From NCBI GenBank assembly GCA_037903355.1, contig JBAJFE010000033.1, forward strand, positions 372,001-436,000: a DNA stretch of 64,000 nucleotides, in the 5' to 3' direction. The notes under the pieces were generated by a model. The model searched no databases and had not been told where the DNA came from. It saw only the letters and a program-made list of their open reading frames with translations. Every line of letters begins with the position of its first letter. The first letter of the stretch is position 1. This document shows, piece after piece, positions 12,401 through 20,913 of the stretch. Made by a program: the position numbers and the translations under genes. The DNA is from Trichuris trichiura (taxonomy: Eukaryota > Nematoda > Enoplea > Trichinellida > Trichuridae).

Positions 12401-13850
12401 CTTTGAAAACATAGTTTCTCTTAACGGGTGTGTGTATCAGCATTATTGTACGGAAAAGCTACCCGTTCAAAGTTTTTATTGCGAAGCTACAGGGATCCCC
12501 CTGTTAAAGACGGGGACATGGGATTCCTGAAAGCTTCGCAATAAAAGCTTTGAACGAGTAGCTTTTCCGTACATGCTGCCCTTTGCATTAGACACAATGT
12601 GACTTACAACCGCGGAGCGGATATAAGTGATCCATGGACTAATATTGTCACACGCCACAATTTCTGCTCACTAAGTGGATGACATACAAGAGCACCTGGA
12701 ACAAGTAAAGAAACAAGTCATTAACAAATATGAAACAAATGAAAAATGAATAAAACTACGCAGTACTTGGAACAAACAGAAAACGAATTGACAAACATGG
12801 AACGCAAATAGAAAAATGGATGAAAACGTGAATTAACGATGGAAGAAAATTGAAAAATAAATCAATAGGTACACACAAAAAATTCTACAAGATATACGGA
12901 ACAAGGGAAGTGGCAGCTGACAGACAGAAAAAACCTCCAACAGAAAACTTTAAAACACTCGTTTTTAAACCGTTAAAAACGATTGAAGCTTGACCTCGCT
13001 TCGCAAATTACATTCACTTTAAGACCGCTGAAGATAGGTCACTATTGACCCGAAAAAGCTTCGGAGATTAAAGGTTTTTATACAAACAACGGGACATTCA
13101 CTCCGTAAAAAAGACACTTTCATTATGAAAACGTGTTGGCTTCTTACAAATTCACCAAATTTTAAATCAGCATTAGTTCAACGAAAACCGGCAGTTTAAA
13201 GACAGTCAATCTAACAACTGCAGTAGTTGCTGAGTGACTAACAAACGTAGAGCGTCAACAGCATAAGGAATGATTCATGCGAAACGCATGAGAAGAACTT
13301 GGATTTCCACCATTGTGCACGGAATAGGCTACACTTCAAGTTAGACGACTCCATCTTCAGAGATTTTCGTATTTCTTTACTGGCCGTTTCCAACTGCGGA
13401 TAAGGAAGGTGGCTTTTATTTGCTAGCCAGTGAAGAGTGCCTGCTCCTAAACCGAAGTGCTAATTAGCTTACGGCATCGTGTTTTTACTGCCGCTGCTTG
13501 CCGTGGTTGGCCTATCCATAGGCTCAGCTGGCTGGCGGGCAATACTGCGAGCGCTGCTTTTCAAATCATAACATACAAATGTAACTGATAAATTAAGTGA
13601 GTGGAAACTGGATTGCTCTTGGGTTTGCGCTTGTTTTCAGAGTGGCGAACAACCAGTGGGAATAATCCGGTGTTTTTCGTGAACTAATTAAAAAACGGCA
13701 AATTTTTCTTCCGTGTGAGATGTACCACAATTTTGCTTTGCAGGAGAGAAACTTAGCGATGACGAAGCGGACCAACTTCTCCAGGGTCAAGAGGACTCAA
13801 ATGGAAACGTGAATATCGCTGAATTTGTTCGCACTGTTATGAATTACTAA
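431..13850 (+). CDS. Mlc-c: essential (alkali) myosin light chain, four coding exons
   Basis: Coding exons: 431-449, 519-662, 1024-1188 and 13744-13850. All three introns are phase 1 with GT/AG ends (gtgag, gtgag, gtatc donors), giving 144 residues and a TAA stop. The product is an EF-hand protein that binds the IQ motif of myosin heavy chain and stabilises its lever arm. Visible family marks, in order: degenerate EF-hand 1 ([12 protein letters not shown]), [23 protein letters not shown], an EF-hand-like [23 protein letters not shown] and a C-terminal [11 protein letters not shown]. Length and motif order match the MYL6/Mlc-c family; I cannot tell muscle from non-muscle. The ATG was chosen because it opens exon 1 and the short MDDQLNEA leader fits the family. 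Intron 3 is 12.5 kb and full of transposons, while introns 1 and 2 are short. Confidence 0.93.
1189..2737. other. first part of Mlc intron 3, no recognised feature
   Basis: Intronic sequence between exon 3 and the first transposon. A GC-richer block at about 1290-1560 stays open in two frames, but neither translation resembles a family I know and no transposon end was seen. Confidence 0.4.
3436..6071 (-). mobile_element. Tigger-1 lineage element, copy A
   Basis: Terminal inverted repeats start cagtcggccctcgttatccg, with TA on both outer sides (3434-3435 and 6072-6073), the pogo/Tigger target. Length is 2636 bp, a usual full length for Tigger. Transposase is on the minus strand. The flanks on both sides are hAT sequence. 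Confidence 0.9.
3939..5737 (-). pseudogene. Tigger transposase with stops and one frameshift (copy A)
   Basis: Reads right to left. The N-terminal CENP-B/psq-type helix-turn-helix ([20 protein letters not shown]) is at about 5640. The DDE domain follows: NCDETALFW (first Asp), VIDNAPGHP (second Asp) and [10 protein letters not shown] (third Asp), so the catalytic triad is preserved at residue level. The frame from 5737 to 4496 is broken by in-frame TAA codons near 5360 and 5030. An acidic C-terminal tail (4517-3939) is reached only by a frameshift. Non-functional as it stands. Confidence 0.9.
6144..6677 (+). pseudogene. hAT transposase C-terminal dimerisation segment (copy A)
   Basis: The end of this frame reads [20 protein letters not shown], then [12 protein letters not shown] and NIQRLVRLH. 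This is the conserved hAT C-terminal dimerisation region as in ZBED5-like proteins. Most of the catalytic core is missing: an N-terminal stretch is joined directly to the C-terminal part. Copy B at 18991-20538 keeps a BED finger that is absent here. Confidence 0.8.
6983..7988. other. intronic stretch, nothing recognised
   Basis: Ordinary AT-rich intron sequence between the Merlin nest and the next MITE. I see no coding, RNA or repeat signal. Confidence 0.4.
7991..8801. mobile_element. Tigger/pogo-type MITE
   Basis: Terminal inverted repeat CAGTAGAAACTCGATTATCA on the left is mirrored on the right, with TA on both outer sides (7989-7990, 8802-8803). A second internal copy of the tcgattatcggaa motif lies at about 8732. 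Length is 811 bp without a transposase relic, so it is a non-autonomous derivative of a pogo-like element. Confidence 0.82.
9015..9300. mobile_element. hAT-like MITE fragment
   Basis: Shares its sequence (gcaggaatttttgtctg, then a pyrimidine-rich body) with 41816-42040. Both end in cttg(a)aaatcactg-type sequence, the inverse of a hAT CAGTG start. The other terminus was not located. Confidence 0.5.
9363..9557. repeat. 195 bp palindrome of PLE type with mirrored hammerhead motifs
   Basis: Arms 9363-9457 and 9463-9557 are inverse copies around the 5 bp loop gagat. Each arm holds the same ribozyme core motif (see the ncRNA entry at 9478). A single-arm copy lies at 9703-9846 and a diverged palindrome at 12454-12582, so this is a repeated module, not chance. 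Confidence 0.9.
9478..9510 (+). ncRNA. hammerhead ribozyme core motif (mirrored on - at 9410-9442)
   Basis: CTGAAGA, then CGGGG-gcaggcgat-CCCCG, then GAAA: the CUGANGA box, a paired stem II and the GAAA box in the right order and spacing. Stem III and the cleavage triplet were not resolved. PLE pseudo-LTRs are known to carry minimal hammerheads that work as dimers. Confidence 0.6.
9703..9846. repeat. single-arm copy of the 9363 palindrome module
   Basis: Repeats the left-arm flank attgctttgaaaacgtaatt and the arm almost exactly. It carries the hammerhead core on the minus strand at 9795-9823 and stops at gattgc, just where the palindrome would turn back. Confidence 0.85.
9951..10092. repeat. 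purine-rich low-complexity tract
   Basis: About 140 bp of nearly pure A/G on the + strand (ggaaggaagaaagaaaaag and similar), passing through AAATAAAAT runs. It lies between two PLE relics. Long polypurine tracts can form triplex DNA, but nothing more specific is supported. Confidence 0.8.
10133..10342 (-). pseudogene. PLE C-terminal (GIY-YIG side) fragment
   Basis: The minus-strand translation contains [20 protein letters not shown], the sequence that closes the GIY-YIG endonuclease domain of Penelope-like elements. Similar readings occur at 43660 and 63840. Reverse transcriptase is not present next to it. Confidence 0.75.
10401..11533. mobile_element. PLE fragment enclosed by long inverted repeats
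   Basis: Arms of about 340 bp (10401 to about 10745 and about 11195 to 11533) are inverse copies with scattered differences. The outer ends pair ggaactgacacgc with gcgtgttagttcc. The roughly 450 bp between them code for a PLE GIY-YIG relic. Hammerhead-like motifs lie at both outer ends. The arrangement fits a Penelope element with inverted pseudo-LTRs, heavily reduced inside. Confidence 0.78.
10886..11200 (+). pseudogene. PLE GIY-YIG endonuclease relic
   Basis: Reads [20 protein letters not shown], then [14 protein letters not shown] and VIAIYGI, and, after a frameshift, [14 protein letters not shown]. This is the linker plus start of the GIY-YIG nuclease of Penelope-like elements, which nicks target DNA for priming. 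The frame is open to about 11100. No upstream reverse transcriptase is present in the loop. Confidence 0.8.
11510..11537 (+). ncRNA. hammerhead ribozyme core motif in PLE arm
   Basis: CTGATGA, then CGGA...TCCG as stem II, then GAAA. The mirrored motif in the left arm (10424 downwards, minus strand) keeps CTGATGA and the stem, but GAAA has become GACA, so that copy is probably dead. Confidence 0.5.
11644..13132. mobile_element. 1.5 kb foldback element of PLE type
   Basis: Two inverted arms of roughly 550-600 bp (11644 to about 12240 and about 12575 to 13132) pair along their length, for example cccgttggatgtacaaaaac against its inverse near 13090. Both arms carry a hammerhead-like core: minus strand 11719-11745 and plus strand 13028-13055 (CTGAAGA, stem, GAAA). 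The centre (12454-12582) is another, diverged palindrome of the 9363 family. Confidence 0.82.
13133..13743. other. end of Mlc intron 3, nothing recognised
   Basis: Single-copy-looking sequence running into the acceptor ttttgctttgcag before exon 4. Confidence 0.4.
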
Positions 13851-14969
13851 TGGAATTGGCGAATGGCTGTAGACAGTGTGAGAAACTTTCCTTTCGATGC
13901 GTATACACGGTTCAGGGTATTTGCTTTCGTGAATAAGATTATAATATTCAGTTGTGCTGAACTAACCACATCGTTCCACCAGTATGCATTGAGTGAAGCC
14001 TATTGCATTTCTGCGTATTATCTTGCGAGGGTCTATTTAATGATTTTTTTGGGTGAATGCCTTGTTGCAAAATTAAAACTAGCCTTTTACTTTTGTGTAA
14101 TTTCTTTCTATCGCGTGTTGAACTTTGTAGGTCTTTTCCTACGGTTAGGGGACCGAATTTCTACAGGAGTTCTCACTGCTCCTTCTGACGAATAGTTCTT
14201 AAAAGAACCCCCGTTTCGGATGATTGCCACTGCTCACTCTTTCAAGCCGGCTGTTCCTAAAACTCTGCCTTTCTTTGCTTACGTGCAGATAACGTCGGTT
14301 CAGTGCGCTTGGTTGAGAAGCCGCGTTTTATTTCTTTAGTTAACTATTTCTGAAGCTATTTCTTCAGTCCAGTATTTCATGTCAAGCGAACGGCCGAATT
14401 AATTTTGAGATAAATGCTAATGACTACTTTGTCTTTACCATAGCGAAGCTAATTTTAGTACGTTCGGGTTCATGCTGATAATACTTCTTCACTGGTCGCG
14501 GGCGTTCTGCTGTACGTTACTTTTTCCCCTTCTCCAGCGATAGATCTGTCATTTCAGCGAATCGTCTTTTTACTAGGTACGAGGAGAAAAAGGTAATCAG
14601 TATCTTTTTACAATACCCCACAGTCAGGAATATTTTGATAACATCTGGGTCCAAAGTGCTTGGTAGTCACTTTTGAATTTTGGCTTTAGTTCTTCATTCT
14701 ATTGCTACTCTACCAATCCTCCCATGGGCATCGACTTCTACGTCGTCAACGCCTGAAAATTGTTCGACGACCTAAGTTAGTATCTCCATGCCGAGGGCGT
14801 CATTGAAATGATGTATCAGCTCTTCTTGCAACAACTGCAAGTGGTGACAGTGCATTTATGTGTGTTTGGCACGAATGTTTTCGTCTTTGTTAACCTCATA
14901 AAGCTTTGGAAACTGTCTGAATTCGCCTCGCGCCAAATTACCATTGGGCATTACCAGCTTCTTAATAAA
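13851..14969. other. 3' UTR and flank of Mlc
   Basis: Follows the Mlc stop. An attaaa hexamer near 14068 could serve polyadenylation; a clean aataaa appears only at about 14964, at the edge of the next transposon. No other feature was recognised. Confidence 0.35.
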
Positions 14970-15629
14970 ACGGTATACGATAAAACCGCGTAATTCGCGG
15001 GGATCGCCATCCTGTCCCCCCGCAAATTTTGGACAGGCAACGAACAAAGACCCATAAACGCCTGTCTTCATATGCTAAACACGTCAAATAAATTAAACTT
15101 CCAGGTAATAAACAGCTAGTACCGTAATGCGCACGGTAAACGAACATACGCAGTACTAAAATGTACTAGACGGGTACCCAGCGGTCACAATGATTATTGG
15201 TGATGGTGAATAACGCTGCGCAGGCGCGATTTCGACGTTACTGCACAGCAGAGGAGCTGATTTACATTTCCATGGGTGCCGAAGCAGATGATTCGTCTGG
15301 CTTCCGTACAGGAGGCGCCACTGCCGGCGTTTCTTTCTGGCTTGTTTCCATTTTTCTCAGGAACATTGTTATAGGCAACTACTGCTATGCTTTCTTTGGT
15401 GTGTGTAGGAGGTGTTTATACGGCTGGAGCAGCGCATCGAAGCCACTGTTGAATTTTAAAGCGCGGACCACGTCAGGATCTCGTGACTCATCCATTGCTT
15501 GCTGGCTCCTCAATGTCCCCAGTATCTCAGGCAAGCGTCACAGGGTCAGGCTATCTTCCTCCTCCGTGTATGCCTCCATTTCTGCTTCCTTATCCTCTTC
15601 ATTTTCATATTTCTTCAGTTGCGCTAGAT

Positions 15630-16510
15630 CAGTGGTTCCCAAATGGGGTCCCAGGGGCCCCTTGGGGGCCCTGGAAAACTTGAAGGGGGCCCTGGGAAGG
15701 ACTGCGGATTTAGGGGGTCCCTAGTAGTCGGTGCCGCAGGACGAGAGCGATCCTGCCGTTCAGGATAGTGAGGCGAGGCGACCTGAGATTACTCGTGACG
15801 ACTATCAAGCCGGACGTGGATAAATTAGTAGCACTACACCATACCCAGTCGTCACGCTGAGGTAAGATCAAGCGACTGCCCTGAGAAAATATTGAATTTC
15901 GATTCAGTGTTGCGCGGCCTTGAGAACAGCATCGCTGCCTGACTTACATATTGCGCTACCATTCCAAACAGCCCAAAAAATTGAGGAAGAGGAAACCCAG
16001 TGCGGCGCTTGTACTCTGAAGGCTCCCTGATCTGCAATTAGCCGGCTTAAGTCCAGCAATACGAAAAGAACGCCTTCAGTGCCAACTAAAGAATTAAAGG
16101 CGTTAACAACTTCCTTACTAGCCATTTCGCTCTAGTGTAGAAACGAAATTCAGCGTTGACTTCGCATCGGCAGGTTTTCCAGCCATTGGTCGCACACTCA
16201 ACTTTCACAGCGCAAACCATGGGGTCCTACTTGAGGCTGACAAGATCCGCAGGTTAATAAGGCTTTTAACGACGGCCTGACTTGACTGTTTTTTCTTTGC
16301 CATACACGGTAGGCAGCGAAGTCAATTCTACATTCCGCAGCCTGTTTCAGGTGTTGAACTACTTGTACAAATTGACAACAACGTAACCACAGTAGGCGCA
16401 CTTGTGGATAACAGAAGCAGGAGAATTACGTTGGGGAGAATGGCAGGGGGCCCCGGCAAGTTGAGGGTTGCGAGAGGGGGCCCTGGCTCCAAAAAGGTTG
16501 GGAAACACTG
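15630..16510. mobile_element. hAT MITE (881 bp)
   Basis: Ends cagtggttcccaaatggggt and the inverse of cagtgtttcccaacc. The exact 8 bp duplication cgctagat lies at 15622-15629 and 16511-16518. It interrupts the Tigger-2 coding region. A second copy of the same family is at 61437-62388. No transposase was recognised inside. Confidence 0.92.
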
Positions 16511-17602
16511 CGCTAGATCATCATCCGTCAAAGCTTCAGAATGGGCATCAGTGAGCGTACTTACTTGTTCCTCGCTATTGTCGCCGCACCCTTTGCCAGT
16601 TTTAATGAGCGCCACGGCCTCGTCGACGGCTGCATAATTTACCTCATCGAGAAAGAAGCCCTCGCAGTCGTCCACACGGTCTGGCCAAAGCTTCTTCCAG
16701 TACGTATTAAGCATTTTTTTTATCTCTTTCAAAGTATTTTGGATGATAGATAGGCACTCTGAAATGCTAAATTCATGCCTGTACCCCTTCAGCGTAAAGT
16801 TCTCATCTGTGTCCACTGCATTCACCAGACTTTGAAGTAAAATTTTCATGTACAAGGCTTTGAACGCATGAATGACGCCTTGATCCATACGCTGGATGAA
16901 GGAGGTAGTGTTGGGAGGCAGAAGCTCTACCTGGACAGCTACAGAATGCATGTCTGCATGGTGACCGCTAGGAATGTCTAAAAACAGCAACGCCTTGTAC
17001 TCCATACTCAAGCTGAGAAGATATTCCTTTGCTTGTGGGACGAAGCACTGCTGGAACCACAGCGAAAGCAAAGCTTTTATTATCCAGCTTTTTGGCTGGT
17101 GCATCCAGAACGCAGGTAGCGGCTTTTTGTTCTTGTTCTTCAAGGACCGCGGGTTCGCTGATTTGCGTATTAGGCCCGGCTTCATCATGTGACCAGCAGC
17201 AGCACTGCCACATAAAATCGATGTAACCTTGTCTTTCTGCATCTTTATCCCCGGAGGTGTAGCTTCATTCTTCACAAGATACGCTCTGGACGGCACTTTC
17301 TTCCAGAACAAGGCAGTCTCATCCATATTGAACACTTGATCCGGCTTGTATTTTTTTACCAGATGATGGCCATCAACATGTCAAGATACTTCTCCGTTGC
17401 TGTTGTATCGGCAGACCCTCCTTCTCCGTGCAATGACATTGACCCCAAGTTGAACCGCTTTCGGAAATGGTCGAACCATCCCCTACCAGCAGTAAATCTT
17501 TTGCGTGCCTTGATGTTGTCGGCTGCGGTTCTGAACGCTCAACCGTTGAAAACTGCTTGCACAAACTCCGTGCCTTTTCTCCAATAATGTTACCATCTAG
17601 AG

Positions 17603-18063
17603 CAGTGATTCACACGGTTGAGCATGTGCCCTACTAGGGAGCATTTTTGAAATCTTGGGGTTCCAAATCCTTAAGGGAGCCCTTGGGAGGCATTTGCCCC
17701 TCCTGGGCCATCGTGTTAAAGTGCATAGGAAGGGGGGTCCGCGGGTCAGGTATTGTGTGTACTGATTAGGAAAAAGCTGCATGCTGCTACGCCCGGCAAT
17801 TCTGATTGGCTAGAAGAGAGGACCAGCGGGGTAGTCAGCTAGGTGAGAACGTAAGTGAGGAAAGTGTTAGTTTCCCAAACACTATGTGGGCAACGCTTTC
17901 CCCACATAACTTTGTGCAGCACCTGCATTATGATGTCCCGGCTAACTCCGTCCTCTCTTCCAGCCAACCAGCGCGCTCGAAATTGAACAATCAGAATTGG
18001 GAGTCCCAAACGCTCAGAAACGTTCACAAGGGGCGCTGGCGACCCTGACCTTCAAAAAAACTG
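17603..18063. mobile_element. hAT MITE (461 bp)
   Basis: Begins cagtgattcacacggttgag and ends caaaaaaactg. Flanks are atctagag (17595-17602) and atctaggg (18064-18071), 7 of 8 identical. Related copies are at 48038-48478 and 59293-59778, with similar targets. Confidence 0.87.
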
Positions 18064-19109
18064 ATCTAGGGAGATGCATTTTTTCAGGCAGTCATTGATC
18101 CACAAAGTCAGCACTGATTCCATTCCAATGATGTATTTATTCCTGACCTTAGATACCTTTTTTCCGAGTTTCTTGGAAACTTAATGAAGCGGTACGCCTA
18201 ATTTTCTTTTTGTTCTTCTGGATGTAGCGTATGGTACTTTCATTGATGCCATAATGGCGGGCTACAGCCGTGAAGTTTCTCTTTTTCGCGGAGCATATCC
18301 AACAATTCTACTTTCTTCTGGGTCATCATAGTAGCCTTGGGCCTTTTAACTTCTTTGCGAAAAGCTTTAGAAGATGCAGGGCGTTCGAAGTTCGTCTTAG
18401 GTTCATAGAAAACTCAAGTCTTAGTTCCTATCAGTCACGCACTTACAGTAAGAGAAGCGCAATTAAGTTTCACAAACATAAGTGACTTGTTTATGCTTAA
18501 GCTTAGGGTAAACTGGAGCAGAAAAAATCTGTGAATTCGGAAGCACGAATTTGCAAGGTTTTATTGTACAACGGCTTTTGTCGAAAACTGATTTAGGTCG
18601 ACCTTGCAACTGTTACCGTATATGCCGGTGTATAACCTGACGCTAACTAGGCGACATAAAGTCTCCTGTCCAGTGCTGATTGGTTAACGTTACACCAATA
18701 CGGATAAGTCTATCTTTCTCCAAAGCTGATTAGAAATACACGAGCACCTATGATTAGTCCGCTTTGAGCCAATGGTCATAAACCCATTTTAACCAGTGCT
18801 GATTAGTCTATGTCAGTGTTTCTCAAGCGAAAGACCGTTTGGGCCCCTCTGAGAACGTTCCCGAGCGTCCGCCCCCCCCCACCTATTCTGATTGGCCAAG
18901 TTCGAGTGCACTGATTGGCTGAAATGGTTGCAACGCTAGAAGGTCAACTACAGCTGTACAGATTTATTGCTGCAAACTGTTATCGAGAAGTCAACGAGAG
19001 CTGCTTGGCTCGCCCATATGCAATCGAACTAGCCTGTCGATGTTGGGCTTGATCGAGATGATTCGCAGAAGCAGATCCCCGCGTCTGACTATTTGCAGCT
19101 GACTGCGTT

Positions 19110-20002
19110 TGTCAGGTATCAAACCTCGCGACAGTCGAAATGATACACACTTTATTCCTGCAAAGAAAACGAGCAACCTTCTGTCACACCGAAGCACACC
19201 GTAACCTTGTTACACAAAAATTCTCAGGTTATATAGAGTACGTTAATATAATCCAGGGGTGGGGAACCTTTTTGGTACCGCGGGCCGTTTAGACGTTTAT
19301 AAGACCGTTCGCGGGCCGGATAGGAAAAAACGAAAAACAGCTTGCTTTATTTGCACGTATGTTTATTAAGTCACCCCTAATGGGTTGCTTGGAACTGCTT
19401 TTCTCTGGTGAGGCAACTCTGAGGTAAAAGGCAGAATTTGGAGACAATTCTGCAACCCAGTTGTCAAGAATATAATCGCAGCTAGACAGAACGAAATAAC
19501 CTTTTTGTACTTCAAAGACGTAAAGGACAGGCGGCCGGTGCAAACCGACGAGAACGATGCTAGTGACTCTGAGAGCAAAAAAAGCAGAAGTGCTTTAGCA
19601 AGCTGGACACTCGTTATCTCGAACAAAGCAATGGTCCACGCTACTTATGCGCGCATACACATTATAGTGGCGCTTACGGCTTGTCACCGAGGACTTACAA
19701 TGTCCGTTTGTCGACAGAGAGCTGTCAGCAACGCAGTCTTCCGAGCCAGCCTGACGCTTCCTGCTTGTTACGCAAGATTTATGTTCTTACTAGGATTCAC
19801 GTACAATACGTTTATCGCTTTATGAAAAATAACCTCCCACAATCACATTTCCCTGAACCTCGCATCCATGTGCGGTTGCCCCAGCGCGTGGGCGGAAAAT
19901 GGTCTCGCGGGCCGGATAGAATGGCCTCGCGGGCCGGACGTTCCCCACCCCTGCAGCAACAGTTTATATTTTATCGATCTGTTCCGTGGCTTGTCCACGA
20001 CA
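19110..20002. mobile_element. solo LTR with nested hAT-like insert
   Basis: Starts TGTCAGGTATC and ends CCACGACA, with the 5 bp duplication gcgtt at 19105-19109 and 20003-20007, as expected for an LTR retrotransposon. Comparison with copy A, where the hAT reads aaacgcagtcggctg without interruption, confirms the insertion. Net LTR length without the nested element is about 190 bp. Confidence 0.82.
19254..19953. mobile_element. hAT-like element inside the solo LTR
   Basis: Inverted ends caggggtggggaacc and the inverse of gttccccacccctg, with gcgggccgg-type subterminal sequence on both sides. The flanking octamers do not match, so the limits are by terminal repeat only. No recognisable protein inside. 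Confidence 0.7.
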
Positions 20003-20147
20003 GCGTTTCTTGATCACTAGGTCCGTAACTATACTACATGCGCGCTCCACTAGATTCGATGAGGGAAGACAAATCAGTAACTTTTTTACCACATCCCGTA
20101 CGCCAGGGTACAACTCCGGGATTTCTATCTGCAGCCAAAACTGCTGA

Positions 20148-20313
20148 TAACCTTGTGACGACCTGTCCTTCAGCTCCTGATAACCCTGTGACAACCTGGA
20201 ATTCAGCTCCTGATAACCTTCTGACAACCTGGCCTTCAGCTCCTGATAACCCTGCGACAACCTAGCCTTCAACCCCTGATAACCCTGTGACAACCTGGCC
20301 TTCAGCTCTTCAT
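20148..20313 (-). repeat. 33 bp tandem repeat in hAT coding region
   Basis: About five copies of a 33 bp unit in the transposase frame, coding LSQGYQELKAR with small changes (LSEGYQELNSR, LSQGYQELKDR). Copy A has only one comparable unit ([10 protein letters not shown]). The 11-residue period suggests a helical spacer, but it may simply be replication slippage. Confidence 0.88.
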
Positions 20314-20538
20314 TACCTTCTCCCTCAGGGCCCAGTAGTACGACACGTCCTTATTACTCATGTTCCGGTGCCGCCTTATTAAATGGCGTTTCAGCCTGGA
20401 CGGCTTCATAGACTCGTTTGAGAAAACTCTTTCGCACAACAAACATAGTGGTAGATGTTCTGTACCAGGCATAACAGCGAAACCAAAGCGCAGATATTCG
20501 CTACTATATTGCCTACATTTCTTGCTCGCCTGAGCCAT
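20302..20538 (-). pseudogene. ZBED5-like BED zinc finger N-terminus
   Basis: Contains YLRFGFAV, then LCLLCERVFSNESMKPSRLK and RHLIRRH. That is the Cys2/His2 BED finger with the SxxMKPSxLxxHL context typical of Buster hAT transposases and the vertebrate ZBED5/ZBED8 genes derived from them. It binds the transposon ends. Begins with ATG at 20538 and runs toward the repeat region; the rest of the protein is incomplete. Confidence 0.88.
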
Positions 20539-20913
20539 GACTGAGCCTCTGCAAAATCACTTCTCAAAATCAACTAGACATATCACAGACTTACAGCGAT
20601 GATGTTCGAAGCACAATATGGCTTACTGAATTTGCGCTGGCAAACCTGGAGCGAACGTAGGAGAAAAGCAACCGTACAGAGAAAGTGCTTCGAAAATTGT
20701 TTAAGCAGCAGACGCGATTCCCCGTCGCTAACGCGTATGCTAACGTTGTAGTTGCGTGGACGATAGACGCAAAGAAAGAAAGGGAAAAAAAGAGAGTCGA
20801 CTTTTCACACAGCTGGGGCAAGAGATGGTAATCGTCGACAAAATTGTAAAGCAGAGTCATTGCTACGCCAACACGCGCTAATTACTGGTTGAATCGTAAG
20901 GCAGGTGCAAATA

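Larger units (their letters stand above)
15200..18390 (-). pseudogene. Tigger-2 transposase, interrupted and frameshifted
   Basis: From the right: CENP-B-type DNA-binding start TQKKVELLDMLRE, then after a frameshift FTAVARHYGINESTIRYIQK. Then comes a MITE (17603-18063), then GNIIGEKARSL, then the DDE domain in one open frame (17335 to 16519): [31 protein letters not shown], so all three Asp are visible. A second MITE then splits the acidic tail; it resumes left of 15630 and decays by about 15200. Distinct from the Tigger-1 copies in most positions. Confidence 0.87.
14970..18585 (-). mobile_element. Tigger-2 lineage element with two hAT MITEs inside
   Basis: Defined by its minus-strand transposase. 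Candidate ends are cggtatacgataaaacc near 14973 and its loose inverse near 18575, so the limits are approximate. Two hAT MITEs (15630-16510, 17603-18063) interrupt the coding region. Confidence 0.7.
18991..20293 (-). pseudogene. hAT transposase C-terminal part, split by a solo LTR (copy B)
   Basis: From the right: repeated LSQGYQELKAR units, then IPELYPGVRDVVKKLLICLP, VERACSIVTDLV and IKK. Then the LTR insertion (19110-20002), then RSQLQIVRRGDLLLRI and NIDRLVRLH. Removing the LTR restores the hAT dimerisation motif also seen in copy A. The central RNase-H-like catalytic core is not present. Confidence 0.82.

Noticed and set aside
14990..15060. PLE or hammerhead motif at gcggggatcgccatcctg
   Set aside because: It resembles the 9411 motif only in ggggatcgcc; no CUGANGA box or paired stem is present.
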